Source: VXPQ01 sp965117025
Lineage (GTDB): Bacteria; Bacteroidota; Rhodothermia; Rhodothermales; VXPQ01
Direction of reading: 5' to 3'
Assembly (NCBI GenBank): GCA_965117025.1
Contig: OZ220746.1
Span: 2,666,001-2,730,000 of the forward strand
DNA length: 64,000 nucleotides
The position numbers and the translations under genes are program-made. Below the pieces are notes generated by a model. The model made no database searches and had not been told where the DNA came from. It saw nothing but the letters and a program-made list of their open reading frames with translations. How positions within the stretch are numbered: the first letter of the stretch is position 1; every line of letters starts with the position of its first letter. Shown one piece after another: positions 16,601 through 25,673 of the stretch.

Positions 16601-16691
16601 CCGTCTCGATGCATCCCCGATGCCGGCTGGCCTTGAGGAGGAAATCGATATACAGGAGATGGCCGATCTCCTGACGTTTTTGCGAAGATAA
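13632..16691 (+). CDS. PVC-type haem-binding CxxCH protein (propeller, HEAT repeats, cytochrome c)
   Basis: 1019 residues. A membrane anchor or signal (LLRLVLPVSALAALAMFA, about 11-28) precedes a beta-propeller dehydrogenase-like region (about 45-430; DMMVDEYGRLYVVEMPGYP, MRLMDTDGDAYPDTSIVFAD, LYIVDYYRKIVEHPEWM). Alpha-helical HEAT-like repeats span about 440-860. A C-terminal monohaem cytochrome domain has CARCH with C896, C899 and H900, and a late PMPAG methionine as candidate sixth ligand. This architecture is common in Planctomycetes and also in Bacteroidota beside Gfo/Idh/MocA genes. It follows the oxidoreductase gene by 3 bp. The likely role is a periplasmic haem-linked oxidoreductase or electron acceptor in carbohydrate oxidation. 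Confidence 0.87.
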   Translation: MFAVVRGWGRRLLRLVLPVSALAALAMFANVERGGPGDFREAPPYEPVEALATLEVAEGFQVETFAAEPLIADPVDMMVDEYGRLYVVEMPGYPLDTGGTGRVMRLMDTDGDAYPDTSIVFADGFTLPTGIMRWKDGVLVTDAPDVIYLEDRDGDGKADHREVVLTGFALSNPQHNFNNPLYGIDNGIYLANNGPIYTTAHADRFGDFGSGVHFPDRPEGPALARNANGRNVRFRPDTGQLEELSGASQFGHAFDPWGRHFLVSNAHHHYHEVIAARYLRRNPGLPVREAVAYSSDHGNAAEVFPVTIGPEHQLLTDRGVFTSAAGLTYYTGGAFPEPFDQVTFVTESVHNLVHADIVEDAGAAFTAKRLYEGKEFLASTDSWFRPVNTYVGPDGALYIVDYYRKIVEHPEWMDEEAISSGQLYAGNDRGRIYRISVQGAPEGDWLDAVDMTGMPDGDLAGLLGHGNAWWRLHAQRLLVDRQAIGVGPVLTRMVRGDGSAFARLHALWTLHGLGLLEADVLRAALSDTHPGVRAQAVRLAEILDETHGAAVFENDLIAMVDDADPKVRFQLLLTLGDLSTDQAAVARDRLLERDLSDPWVQMASLTAGATPNIEAIVRAVQAFGDRVEGCLYVRRVAARTGAAGPEADIREAIRFALASRGKGCPEILEGLADGLARRTGRRSGGDAPDIDSKGLLHTFYEETDPNIRRGLLALLRHGAPFDTDPAQAVALAASPAEPTLRRTDMLALVEMGAAGEVVPALRDLVTRSASEAKVQEAAVRVLGGVPGDDVGRFLLDAYPRLSAGARGEALNALLRSESRMHLLLDAVEAGDVSRLALGWNRRVRLMRDTEGAVKARARSLLRATDASRADVMRTYEAALDLSGDAGRGQAVYFSVCARCHGVAVSENAGSNALFGPDLGTVRHWPARALLEAILVPERTIADGYELWRLEWRGDAPITGILHAETSSSVTLVTEEGREEVVLRTEIELLRRLDASPMPAGLEEEIDIQEMADLLTFLRR

Positions 16692-16697
16692 GGGCGG

Positions 16698-18101
16698 CTA
16701 CGCCGCGTCTTCCAGTGCCTTCCGCATGGCGTCTGCACTTGTGAATTTTACCCGGGGGCGTCCTGTTTCCTTGCCCCGAGCGGTTTCCAGTTCGTCGAGG
16801 CGAATCCAGTCTTCGTAACTGAAATAACCCGGACACCGGGTACAAATCATGCGCTCTGCTTCTTCGGCCGATGGAGCCTCCGGAGAAAGCAGGATCCCGT
16901 TGCGCACATCTTCCAGCATACAGTTTGCTGTTTCCACGGAGTCGGCCTTGTTCGTACCGATGACCCCCGAAGGTCCCCGCTTGATCCATCCCCCGGCGTA
17001 TTCGCCTGTCACATGTTTGCGGGTAGCAGGGTCTACTACGCGGCCTTTTTCGTTAGGAATAACATTCCAGTGTTCATCAAAGGGAACGTCAGTCAGCGGA
17101 ACGCCCTGATATCCTACGGATCGAAAGATCAACCCGGCGGAAATCGTTTCGAAACACTCGGTGGCGCGCGGGCGAAGGCGACCGTTCTCACTCAGGTGTA
17201 ATTCGTTATGCACTACCCGTATTGACGATACCCGGCCTGTTTCGTCCCCGATGATTTCGGTGGGTGAGACGAGGAAGCGTATGTGAAGGCGTTTTTCTTT
17301 TCCGGAGGGGCTGCGTTCGGCGATTTCCTGAACGATTTCCACGTTGCGGCGAATGCGGCGGCCTGCGGATGCGAGTACCTCCTCGCTAAGCGGGTCAAGC
17401 GCCGCTTCTTCCGGGCGCACGATGGCGTCGGCGCCTTCCAACATCCCCAACTCCTTCGCCTCGGGAGGAGTGAATGCAGCCTGGACCGGGCCGCGCCGAC
17501 CCAGCATATGAACCTCGCGGACCTGGCTTTCGCGCAACTTTTCGAGCGCATGATCGGCAATATCCGTGGCTGCAAGTTCTTCCGGGGTGCGGCACAATAT
17601 GCGTGCTACATCGACGGCGACATTGCCGACGCCGATGACGACAACGGATTTCGCGGACAGATCGAATTCGAGATGCCGGTAGTCGGGATGCCCGTTGTAC
17701 CATGCCACGAATTCGGTTGCCGAATGGCTGCCATGCAGGTCTTCGCCGGGAATACCGAGGGAGCGATCCGTTTGCGCCCCCGTGGCATAGAAAATCTGAT
17801 GGTAATGGTGTTGCAGGTCAGCGCGGGTCACGTCCGAACCGAAACACACGTTTCCGAAAAAACGAAAACCGGGCCTGGAGGCGGTTTTGTGGTAGACCCG
17901 GGTGACGTTCTTGATACTCTGATGATCAGGCGCAACGCCGCCCCGGACCAGGCCGAATGGAGTAGGAAGCCGGTCGAACATGTCGATCTCGACATGCAGG
18001 TCCTGTTGCTTCAGCATATGATCCGCTGCATAGAAGGCGGCCGGGCCGGCGCCGATAATAGCGATACGCAGGGGATGATCTTCGGTGCCCGGTGCTGCCA
18101 T
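16698..18101 (-). CDS. Adrenodoxin-reductase-like ferredoxin-NADP+ reductase
   Basis: 467 residues from the ATG at 18101; the frame is open to 18197 but the extra 32 residues show no homology. Motifs are the FAD-binding RIAIIGAGPAAFYAADHML, FGLVRGGVAPDHQSIKNVTRVY, and the NADP-binding VVVIGVGNVAVDVARILCR. The C-terminal region has RGPSGVIGTNKADSVETANCML. This matches FprA/adrenodoxin reductase, which moves electrons between NADPH and ferredoxin. It could supply reductant to the siroheme sulfite reductase, although no ferredoxin gene is near. It is convergent with the cytochrome gene (6 bp apart) and divergent from the SLC13 carrier. Confidence 0.88.
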   Translation of the reverse strand: MAAPGTEDHPLRIAIIGAGPAAFYAADHMLKQQDLHVEIDMFDRLPTPFGLVRGGVAPDHQSIKNVTRVYHKTASRPGFRFFGNVCFGSDVTRADLQHHYHQIFYATGAQTDRSLGIPGEDLHGSHSATEFVAWYNGHPDYRHLEFDLSAKSVVVIGVGNVAVDVARILCRTPEELAATDIADHALEKLRESQVREVHMLGRRGPVQAAFTPPEAKELGMLEGADAIVRPEEAALDPLSEEVLASAGRRIRRNVEIVQEIAERSPSGKEKRLHIRFLVSPTEIIGDETGRVSSIRVVHNELHLSENGRLRPRATECFETISAGLIFRSVGYQGVPLTDVPFDEHWNVIPNEKGRVVDPATRKHVTGEYAGGWIKRGPSGVIGTNKADSVETANCMLEDVRNGILLSPEAPSAEEAERMICTRCPGYFSYEDWIRLDELETARGKETGRPRVKFTSADAMRKALEDAA

Positions 18102-18308
18102 GGAGATCGGGGGCTCTTGGTCAGGTGTTTTATTGGTGTACGTATCTGTCCGGTATACCACGTACCCATCACGCACGAAACAGGCATCCCACTGCAAGGG
18201 GGATACCCGTTAATACATCGCATACTGAACTATATCCGGGTAAAATACGAAGCGTACAATTCAGGATAGCATGAAGACGCTGTGTTGCGAGCGCCAACTT
18301 ATCGTCGT

Positions 18309-18337
18309 TTGTCGGGCAATGTCGAAATGCCTATCAT
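18309..18337 (+). promoter_or_regulatory. Sigma-70-like promoter upstream of the SLC13 carrier
   Basis: TTGTCG (18309-18314), a 17-bp spacer and TATCAT (18332-18337) match the sigma-70 consensus at 4/6 and 5/6 positions. It is 52 bp before the GTG start at 18389, in the 287-bp gap between the divergent reductase and carrier genes. Confidence 0.45.
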
Positions 18338-18388
18338 GCAAAACACTTTTTTTGCTCTGGAATTCTCTTGTTGGGGATATAGCAGCAC

Positions 18389-19855
18389 GTGTTCGCCGCC
18401 ACCCGTTCTTCATCGACAGCATCCGCTCTTCACTTCAGACAGTGGGTTGGCCTCGGCGCAGGTGCGCTTTTATGCGTGGTCTTGCTGCTTATGCCTCCTC
18501 CCGCGGATATGGCGCTTCCTGCCTGGCGAACAGCGGCTGTGGGTATCCTGATGGCCGTCTGGTGGATGACCGAGGCCATTCCCATATCCGCTACGGCGCT
18601 TTTACCGCTTGCGCTTTTTCCTTTACTGGGCATTGCGGATATACGCGCCGCGGCAGCCCCCTACGCAAATCCACTGGTTTTTCTGTTTCTTGGCGGTTTT
18701 TTGATCGCGGCGGGTATGGAACGGTGGAATCTTCACCGTCGCCTTGCCTTGCGCATCATTGCCATGATGGGGCCGCGTCCCTATGCGATTCTGGCCGGGT
18801 TCATGATCGCGGCTGCGTTTTTGAGCATGTGGGTCAGTAATACGGCGACGGCGCTGATGATGCTGCCGATCGGGCTATCCGTGGCGGAACTGGTACGCCG
18901 GACCGATTCGAAGGAGGTGGCGCATTTTACGATAGGCCTCATGCTGATCATTGCGTATTCGTGCAGCATAGGCGGTATCGCTACCCTGGTTGGGACTCCT
19001 CCGAATGCGTTTTTTGCAGGGTTCATGCTGGAGACGTACAGCGTATCCGTCGGGTTCGTGGAATGGATGCAGGTCGGCCTGCCCATGGCCCTGATTGCTC
19101 TTCCACTTATGTACTTTGTGCTTACAAGGGTGGTCTATCCCATCAAAATCCGGGAAATTCCTGGTGGAGCGGCATTCATTCATTCCGAACTGACTGCGAT
19201 GGGACGCATGAGTCGGCCGGAAAAAATGGTGATGATTCTGTTTGTCACCGCTGCCATCTTGTGGATGACACGCCCTCTTCTCACACCGATGATACCCGGC
19301 TTATCGGATGCAGGAATTGCTATGGGAGTCGGCTTGCTGTTTTTTCTCTTGCCGGTCGATGTCTCCAAAAGGGTGTTTCTGCTCGAGTGGAACGATGCCG
19401 AACGGCTGCCCTGGGGATTGCTTATTCTGTTCGGCGGCGGGTTGAGTCTCGCCGCGGCGATCAATGACACCGGGCTTGCGGCCTGGCTTGGCGCCCAAGC
19501 CGGTCTTATAGAGCATTGGCCGGTTTTCCTGATTATTCTGGTCATAGCAACTACGATCATTTTTCTGACGGAACTGACCAGCAATATCGCAACGGTTGCT
19601 GCATTTCTGCCGATAGTGGCTTCTGTCGGGGTGGGCCTCGGTGAGTCTCCTTTGGTGTTCGCTGTGCCCGCTGTACTTGCCGCAAGCTGTGCATTCATGC
19701 TTCCCGTAGCGACGCCCCCCAACGCTATCGTATATAGCAGCGAGTACGTGACGATTCCACGTATGGCGCGTGCCGGTATTCTTCTGAATATTCTGTTTGT
19801 TTTTCTGGTCAGTCTTATAGGGTACGCCCTGGTTCCTCTGGTGAATCTCGGATAG
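18389..19855 (+). CDS. SLC13/DASS-family sodium:dicarboxylate or sulfate symporter
   Basis: 488 residues with about 11-12 hydrophobic segments. It starts with GTG; no in-frame ATG is available before the first membrane segment. The two family signature repeats are MWVSNTATALMMLPIG (about 148-163) and FLTELTSNIATVAAFLPI, the SNT motifs that bind substrate and sodium in VcINDY-like carriers. MPVATPPNAIVY near the C-terminus is also typical. It imports succinate, malate or fumarate with sodium, or possibly sulfate as in some relatives. The gene stands between the FprA-like reductase and a second sodium-coupled carrier. Confidence 0.87.
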   Translation: MFAATRSSSTASALHFRQWVGLGAGALLCVVLLLMPPPADMALPAWRTAAVGILMAVWWMTEAIPISATALLPLALFPLLGIADIRAAAAPYANPLVFLFLGGFLIAAGMERWNLHRRLALRIIAMMGPRPYAILAGFMIAAAFLSMWVSNTATALMMLPIGLSVAELVRRTDSKEVAHFTIGLMLIIAYSCSIGGIATLVGTPPNAFFAGFMLETYSVSVGFVEWMQVGLPMALIALPLMYFVLTRVVYPIKIREIPGGAAFIHSELTAMGRMSRPEKMVMILFVTAAILWMTRPLLTPMIPGLSDAGIAMGVGLLFFLLPVDVSKRVFLLEWNDAERLPWGLLILFGGGLSLAAAINDTGLAAWLGAQAGLIEHWPVFLIILVIATTIIFLTELTSNIATVAAFLPIVASVGVGLGESPLVFAVPAVLAASCAFMLPVATPPNAIVYSSEYVTIPRMARAGILLNILFVFLVSLIGYALVPLVNLG

Positions 19856-19902
19856 CGGTCCATACTGAGGCAGTTGCTTGCATGCAGTATCGTTCCGATC
19901 CG

Positions 19903-19931
19903 TTGCCTTGCAGGATGCGAATCGCTACATT
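19903..19931 (+). promoter_or_regulatory. Possible promoter of the DAACS carrier
   Basis: TTGCCT (19903-19908), a 17-bp spacer and TACATT (19926-19931), each matching the sigma-70 consensus at 4/6. It lies 75 bp before the ATG at 20007. The match is modest. Confidence 0.3.
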
Positions 19932-20006
19932 GGCTTCCTGATAAACACAGTCCGCGCGGGTCGAGCCCCCGGTGGGTATACGTAACCGATTTTATAACGA
20001 GCCATC

Positions 20007-21269
20007 ATGAATATCATAGCAACCGGAAAAGTTTGGTGGAAACAACTGCACTGGCAGATACTGATCGCGATGGTGATCGGTATCGGGGCCGGTATGATAG
20101 GAGGGGAACCCCTTGCCGACAGCGTGGAATGGATTGGACAATTGTTCATGAAGTTGCTTCGCATGGTCATCGTTCCTCTTGTTTTCACATCCATTGTTGC
20201 AGGGGTTGCGTCGGTGGGCAGCGGGCGCGCCGTAGGGCGGCTATTCTCCAAAACCCTCGGGTACTATGTATTGACGAGCCTGCTGGCCATCACCACCGGC
20301 CTGATTCTGGTGAATATCTTTCGTCCGGGCGAAAAGACCGATGTGGCGAATGCCATCCAGGCTGATATGCCCGACATCAGAACACCCAGTTCCCCGGTGG
20401 ATATTCTCATGGACATCGTACCGGCCAATGTGATCGAGGCGGCGGCAGGCGCCCAGATGCTTGCCGTTATCTTCTTCAGCATCCTCCTGGGCCTGGCCAT
20501 CGTCGGGTTGCCGGAGAAGCCCCAGACCACGCTGCGGAATCTTTTCGATGGGTTGTTTCAGGCCATGATGAAGATCACTACCGGTGTGATTATGGTGGCG
20601 CCCATTGGAGTTTTCGGCCTTATTGCCACGCTGGTGGGTCGCACGGGTTTTGAAACGTTCGGGGCTTTGGGGCTCTATATGTTCGTGCTGTCCCTGGGGC
20701 TGACGATTCACTTGTTCGTTACGCTGCCTCTGGTGCTCTTCTTCCTCGGGAGAATAAACCCGATCGTCCATTTCCGGAATATGATCGAGCCGCTCGTTAC
20801 GGCATTTTCGACGGCTTCGTCGGGCGCCACGCTTCCTGTGACGATGCAGACGGTAGAAACGAGGGTAGGCGTGTCTAACCGCGTGTCGTCATTTACACTG
20901 CCGATGGGCGCTACAATAAATATGGATGGCACGGCGCTCTATGAGTGTCTCGGGGCGATCTTCATTGCCCAGGCGCTGGGCGTATCGCTGGGTTTCACGG
21001 ACCAGGTGGTAGTCGTGTTTACGGCATTACTGGCCTCGATAGGAGCTGCCGCAATACCCTCCGCAGGTCTGGTGGTTATTTTTATTGTATTGGAAGCCGT
21101 GGGGTTGACCGGAGCGGGCCCGGCATTCATCGTGGGCGCCATGCTTGCCATAGATCGTCCGCTCGACATGTTCAGGACCGCCGTGAATGTGTACAGCGAT
21201 TCGTGCGGGGCAGCGATTATTGCGCGTTCAGAGGGGGAAGAAAATGTGGACACGCACGTCGTTACGTAG
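20007..21269 (+). CDS. Dicarboxylate/amino acid:cation symporter (DAACS, GltP/DctA-like)
   Basis: 420 residues with eight transmembrane segments and two hairpins expected. Landmarks are LRMVIVPLVFTSIVAGVASVG, the serine-rich hairpin AFSTASSGATLPVTM, SSFTLPMGATINMDGTALYE (the NMDGT substrate/cation site) and the C-terminal TGAGPAFIVGAMLAIDRPLDMFRTAVNVYSD. The family takes up glutamate, aspartate or C4-dicarboxylates with sodium or protons. Together with the SLC13 carrier and PEP carboxykinase nearby it fits growth on organic acids. Its end overlaps the next gene by 26 bp. Confidence 0.92.
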   Translation: MNIIATGKVWWKQLHWQILIAMVIGIGAGMIGGEPLADSVEWIGQLFMKLLRMVIVPLVFTSIVAGVASVGSGRAVGRLFSKTLGYYVLTSLLAITTGLILVNIFRPGEKTDVANAIQADMPDIRTPSSPVDILMDIVPANVIEAAAGAQMLAVIFFSILLGLAIVGLPEKPQTTLRNLFDGLFQAMMKITTGVIMVAPIGVFGLIATLVGRTGFETFGALGLYMFVLSLGLTIHLFVTLPLVLFFLGRINPIVHFRNMIEPLVTAFSTASSGATLPVTMQTVETRVGVSNRVSSFTLPMGATINMDGTALYECLGAIFIAQALGVSLGFTDQVVVVFTALLASIGAAAIPSAGLVVIFIVLEAVGLTGAGPAFIVGAMLAIDRPLDMFRTAVNVYSDSCGAAIIARSEGEENVDTHVVT

Positions 21270-22185
21270 TTTGGGGCACAAGGTGTACACAGGCCGCCGG
21301 GCACGTGCTGTTTTCCCGGCGACGGTATGTCTGACTATATTCGCGTGGATGACATGTATACCGGGCGAAGCGGATGCGCAGTCAAGGCGAGCCGGCTGGT
21401 ATGTTAGCGGAGGCATTGGCTTGAGCGGCGGCATCGCCATGAATCAGGCAGGGTGGAACAGGGACACATACTGCTATCCCGATTCTTGCAGGGAACCGGG
21501 TCTAAGCCAGGATATTCCCGGCGTATATATCTCCGGATATCGCTGGGAGTACGAACTTTCACAGAGTGTCGGTAATGCGCTGGAAGTTGCGGCAGGGCGC
21601 ATGTTCGGGCCCTTGCGCGTGGAAATTTCAGCGGCTCAGCGGAAGAATAATCTGGACCAGCAGTTCCTCGATGCTTCCCATCTGGATGGACGGCCGAATG
21701 TCAATCTGCCGGATGTTTCGGTAGCATCCGACATTGCAAGCAGTATAGGCGGGCTTACCGCGCGCGGAGTATTTCTGAATGCTTATTACGATCTTGTGCG
21801 CACGCCGGGTAGCATTGTACCCTATCTGGGTGGTGGCCTTGGAGTAGCCTCCCTCGAAATTTCAGATGTGCTTTACTTTGTTCATTACCGCGATACCTCG
21901 GAGCCGCCCGGAGACCTGTCGTTTTACAACAGCAGGCAGGAAACCGGTATGACCGGCACGGTTCTCGCCGGCAATTTGTATGCCGGGGCGGATTACAGCC
22001 TGAATGCCCGCACCTTGCTGGGCTTGAAATTTACCTGGTCCATGGCGGACGATTTTTCCTATGCAGGCGTTTATCGGTATCACCCGGTCCATAGGGAAAA
22101 CCCTGATTTCACCAGCCATACCAATTTCACCGGTCTGCAGCAATGGTCGGCAATGCTGGTGGTGAAATATGTGTTCATCGATTGA
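21244..22185 (+). CDS. Outer-membrane beta-barrel protein
   Basis: 313 residues from the ATG at 21244, which has an AGAGGGGGAAG ribosome-binding site inside the end of the carrier gene. The frame extends upstream to 21187, but that part overlaps the carrier. An N-terminal signal (about VFPATVCLTIFAWMTCIPGEADAQ) precedes strands with alternating hydrophobic residues: AGWYVSGGIGLSGGIAM, NALEVAAGRMFGPLRVEISAAQR, and the C-terminal LQQWSAMLVVKYVFID. Aromatic and Gly-rich strand patterns suggest an 8- to 10-stranded barrel of the OmpA/OmpW size class. No ligand or role can be read. The overlap suggests co-expression with the carrier. Confidence 0.75.
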   Translation: MWTRTSLRSLGHKVYTGRRARAVFPATVCLTIFAWMTCIPGEADAQSRRAGWYVSGGIGLSGGIAMNQAGWNRDTYCYPDSCREPGLSQDIPGVYISGYRWEYELSQSVGNALEVAAGRMFGPLRVEISAAQRKNNLDQQFLDASHLDGRPNVNLPDVSVASDIASSIGGLTARGVFLNAYYDLVRTPGSIVPYLGGGLGVASLEISDVLYFVHYRDTSEPPGDLSFYNSRQETGMTGTVLAGNLYAGADYSLNARTLLGLKFTWSMADDFSYAGVYRYHPVHRENPDFTSHTNFTGLQQWSAMLVVKYVFID

Positions 22186-22264
22186 GGTGTACGCTTGCGG
22201 CGAAGTACAGTGCGGGATCTGAGTGTTCCGCCGGGAATCCGGTGACAGGGCGGTTTGGCGTGGG

Positions 22265-23857
22265 CTACGCCTGCTGAAGAACGGGTCCGCCGGCGAGCAT
22301 ATCCGGGGATGCCTTGTCCCTGTACCGTTCGAAATTTTCCGCGAAGCGGTTCGCCAGATCACGCGCCTGCCGGTCGTACGCTGCTTCGCTGGACCAGGTT
22401 GTGCGCGGGGACAGGAGGTTGGCGGGCAGACCGGGGCATACGGTCGGCACGGCAAATCCGAAGATCGGGTCGGTTCGCATGGGCTGTTCGCGCAGCGACT
22501 TGTCGTGGATCGAATCAATTATCTGGCGCGTGTGGGCAAGGGCCATGCGTTTTCCGATGCCGTACGGTCCCCCGGTAAATCCGGTGTTTACAAGCCATGA
22601 GTCGGCGCCGTGTGCACGCATCTTTTCGGCGAGCAACTCCGCATACTTGCCGGGGTGCCATACCATGAACGCTGCGCCGAGACAGGCCGAAAAGGTGGCC
22701 TGGGGTTCCTTCACGCCTTGCTCGGTGCCCGCTACTTTTGCCGTGTATCCGCTGATAAAATGGTACATGGCCTGCCCGGGAGTCAGTTTGGCTACCGGAG
22801 GCAAGACGCCGAACGCATCATAGGTCAGAAAGATAATATTGTGCGGATGCCCCCCGATACAAGGTGTCTTCGCGTTAGCGATATATTCAATAGGGTACGA
22901 GGCTCGTGTATTGACGGTGATGCTCGTATCGGTAAAATCTACTGACCGGGTGACCTCGTCGTATACCACATTTTCGAGAATGGTCCCGTAGCGGATCGCG
23001 TCGTAAATCTCCGGTTCTTCTTCACGGGATAAATTGATCACCTTGGCGTAACAGCCACCCTCTATGTTAAAAATGCCGTTTTCTCCCCATCCATGTTCGT
23101 CGTCCCCGATCAGGCGACGGCGGGAATCGGCGGAAAGCGCGGTTTTTCCCGTGCCGGAAAGACCGAAGAACAGGGTAACGTCTCCATCCGCACCTTCGTT
23201 GGCCGAGCAGTGCATCGACAGCACATGCTCTTTCGGCATCAGGTAATTCATGATGGTGAAGACGCCCTTTTTCATTTCTCCTGCATACGCTGTTCCGAGA
23301 ATAACCATTTCCCGATCCTCAAAACTGAGATCAACGCTGGTTTTCGAGGTCATATGCGAGGTGAGCCGGTTACAGGGAAATTCGCCGGCATTGAGAATCG
23401 TATAATCCGGTTTCCCGAAATTCGGCAAGTCCTCCTCGGAAACCCGGATGAGCATGTTGTGCATGAAAAGGGCATGGTACGCCCGTGAGCAAACGATACG
23501 CACCTTGATCCGGTGGTCCGGATCCCATCCGGCATACCCGTCCAGGACATACAAATGATCTCTTGTGTTAAAGAAATCAATGGCCCGTTCCCGATTGACA
23601 AGGTAGGTGTGGTGATCCAGTTCAATGTTTATGGGTCCCCACCAGATGTTCCGGATGTTGTCGGGATGTTTTACAAGCCGCTTGTCAGCGGGACTACGGC
23701 CTGTTTTGTCACCGGATCGGATAGCGATGGCTCCACTATCTACGATAGCGGCGGGTTCCTGCCGGATGATATGCTCATAAAGTTGCGCAGGGGCGAGATT
23801 GCGGTATACCGGATCCACGTGTATCCCGGCATATTCGAGCGAAATCTGGTGGCGCAT
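22265..23857 (-). CDS. pckA: Phosphoenolpyruvate carboxykinase (ATP)
   Basis: 530 residues from the ATG at 23857 (frame open upstream to 23932 without homology). The nucleotide-binding loop is GLSGTGKTALS. The second metal site is IGDDEHGWGENGIFNIEGGCYAK, and FLTYDAFGVLPPVAKLTP and YTAKVAGTE are also present. RSGDKTGRSPADKR holds the substrate-binding region near the N-terminus. It converts oxaloacetate and ATP to PEP and CO2 for gluconeogenesis. This agrees with neighbouring C4-dicarboxylate carriers and with acetyl-CoA synthetase further right. It follows xylB on the same strand with an 87-bp gap. Confidence 0.96.
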   Translation of the reverse strand: MRHQISLEYAGIHVDPVYRNLAPAQLYEHIIRQEPAAIVDSGAIAIRSGDKTGRSPADKRLVKHPDNIRNIWWGPINIELDHHTYLVNRERAIDFFNTRDHLYVLDGYAGWDPDHRIKVRIVCSRAYHALFMHNMLIRVSEEDLPNFGKPDYTILNAGEFPCNRLTSHMTSKTSVDLSFEDREMVILGTAYAGEMKKGVFTIMNYLMPKEHVLSMHCSANEGADGDVTLFFGLSGTGKTALSADSRRRLIGDDEHGWGENGIFNIEGGCYAKVINLSREEEPEIYDAIRYGTILENVVYDEVTRSVDFTDTSITVNTRASYPIEYIANAKTPCIGGHPHNIIFLTYDAFGVLPPVAKLTPGQAMYHFISGYTAKVAGTEQGVKEPQATFSACLGAAFMVWHPGKYAELLAEKMRAHGADSWLVNTGFTGGPYGIGKRMALAHTRQIIDSIHDKSLREQPMRTDPIFGFAVPTVCPGLPANLLSPRTTWSSEAAYDRQARDLANRFAENFERYRDKASPDMLAGGPVLQQA

Positions 23858-23944
23858 GCTGATCTTTTGCTGATGAACAAGGCGAGTAGCCCTTGGCCAA
23901 TGCAAGCGGGGGGTGGGGGATAGCCTGCCCATCCCTCACATCTT

Positions 23945-25441
23945 TTACAGGTCGGCTATGGTGCTGAAAGAAGTGTGCAGGGCAGGGTAGAGAGCGCGGT
24001 ATGCACGATAAAAGGGACGATAGCGCGCCGCCGTTTCCGGGTTTTTGGGGGTATTCCCCGTCACGCGGATGGTAGCGCTGCAAGCTTCGTGGACATCGCG
24101 CCAGGCCCCGGCGCCCGTGCCGGCAAGCAGTGCAGCGCCGAACGCGGCTCCTTCCGTAGTATTGACTGTGACTAATTCTGTTTCCAACACATCCGCAAGA
24201 ATGTTTCTCCAGAGTGCGCTGCGAGCGCCGCCGCCGGATATTCGCACCTGATCGATAGACGTCAGGCCTGCGCTCCGCATAATCTCAAAGCTGTCTCGCA
24301 AGCCGAAGGCAACGCCTTCAAGAACGGAGCGAGTCATGTGTTTGCTTCCGTGGCGAACCGTTAATCCGACAAAGGCGCCGCGCGCCATGGGATCGGCATG
24401 GGGAGTACGTTCTCCGGTCAGATAGGGAAGGAAAAGGAGTCCTTGCGCGCCGGGTTGCACATCCTGCGCAGGGTCAAGCAGATCGTTCCATGACGTGTTC
24501 GGGAATAGCGTGTCCCGGTACCATCGCAAGCTCCCTGCCGCCGAAAGCATGACGCCCATCAGGTGCCAGGTGTCCGGCGCCGCATGACAGAAGGAATGCA
24601 GGCGCCCGTCCGGGTCGATAAAGGGTTTGTTCACCGAAGCAAACACTACCCCGGATGTTCCGAGGGTAAGCGCCACGATGCCTTCCTGTACCGCCCCGAC
24701 TCCCACGGCCTGCGCGCTCTGGTCGCCGCCGCCTGCGACCACCGGAGTCCCGGCTGCCAGCCCGGTAGCTTCCGCCGCCTCGGCCGAAAGCGTTCCCGTG
24801 ATGTCCGGGCCTTCGTGCGTAGGGGGGAGCCATTGAGAGGGAATGTCGAGTTTTGCAAGCACTTCGTCTGACCAGTCGCGCTTGCGCACATCGAGCAACA
24901 ATGTGCCTGCCGCACCCGCCCGATCCGTTGCGTACTCGCCGGTAAGTCGGAAGCGCACATAATCTTTCGGGAGAAGCACTTGCCGGATTTTTTCGAAGAT
25001 CGCCGGTTCGTGCCGGCGGATCCACAGGAGCTTCGGGGCAGTGAATCCGGTCAGTGCATCGTTGCCCGTGCACGCAATCAGTTCCGTGCGCCCCACCCGT
25101 TCAATGATCTCGTCGCATTCGGCGGAGGTGCGCTGGTCGTTCCAGAGGATCGCGGGACGAAGTACGCGGCCCGCGACATCCAGTAAAACAAGACCGTGCA
25201 TCTGGCCCGTCAGTCCGATGGCGGTCACTTCCTTGCCGGGGATATCTGCTCCGGCCAGCGCCTTGCGTATACTTTCCGTTGCACCATGCCACCACAAGGA
25301 AGGGGCCTGTTCGCTCCATTGCGGGTGCGGGGTATCGAAGGCATACTCTGTGGATGCCGTTTGTATGACGGTGCCTTGTTCATCGATCACGAGCGCCTTC
25401 GTCGCTGTGGTCGAAACGTCTATGCCAACGAAATAGGACAT
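23945..25441 (-). CDS. xylB: Xylulokinase
   Basis: 498 residues from the ATG at 25441 (open frame to 25579 lacks homology). FGGY-kinase motifs are YFVGIDVSTTATKALVID, GLTGQMHGLVLLD, LWNDQRTSAECDEI, LLPKDYVRFRLTGEYATD, GGGDQSAQAVGVGAV and ISGGGARSALWRNILADVL. The GQMHG and KDYVRFRLTG segments are characteristic of xylulokinases, which phosphorylate D-xylulose for the pentose phosphate pathway. No xylose isomerase or transporter gene is in the window, so it is separated from the usual xyl operon. The divergent Cache/T9SS gene starts 353 bp away. Confidence 0.92.
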   Translation of the reverse strand: MSYFVGIDVSTTATKALVIDEQGTVIQTASTEYAFDTPHPQWSEQAPSLWWHGATESIRKALAGADIPGKEVTAIGLTGQMHGLVLLDVAGRVLRPAILWNDQRTSAECDEIIERVGRTELIACTGNDALTGFTAPKLLWIRRHEPAIFEKIRQVLLPKDYVRFRLTGEYATDRAGAAGTLLLDVRKRDWSDEVLAKLDIPSQWLPPTHEGPDITGTLSAEAAEATGLAAGTPVVAGGGDQSAQAVGVGAVQEGIVALTLGTSGVVFASVNKPFIDPDGRLHSFCHAAPDTWHLMGVMLSAAGSLRWYRDTLFPNTSWNDLLDPAQDVQPGAQGLLFLPYLTGERTPHADPMARGAFVGLTVRHGSKHMTRSVLEGVAFGLRDSFEIMRSAGLTSIDQVRISGGGARSALWRNILADVLETELVTVNTTEGAAFGAALLAGTGAGAWRDVHEACSATIRVTGNTPKNPETAARYRPFYRAYRALYPALHTSFSTIADL

Positions 25442-25673
25442 GGCTTGTCTGGTGAGGAAGGGATACTTGACGGAATGTACGAGCGGGCCGCTGCACAAGC
25501 ATGGAAGAATATAAAAAAGGAATGGCCTGCCTGACGGGCCGCCCCTTGACAAATTTTCCATATCCGCTGTTATGTCCACATAGATTCTCGTCGGGGAGCG
25601 GATCGGGGGCTATAATAGCGGGTAGCGGATCGCGCACGATAAAGAGTTTTCCAAGAACATTTCCACCGCCGAC

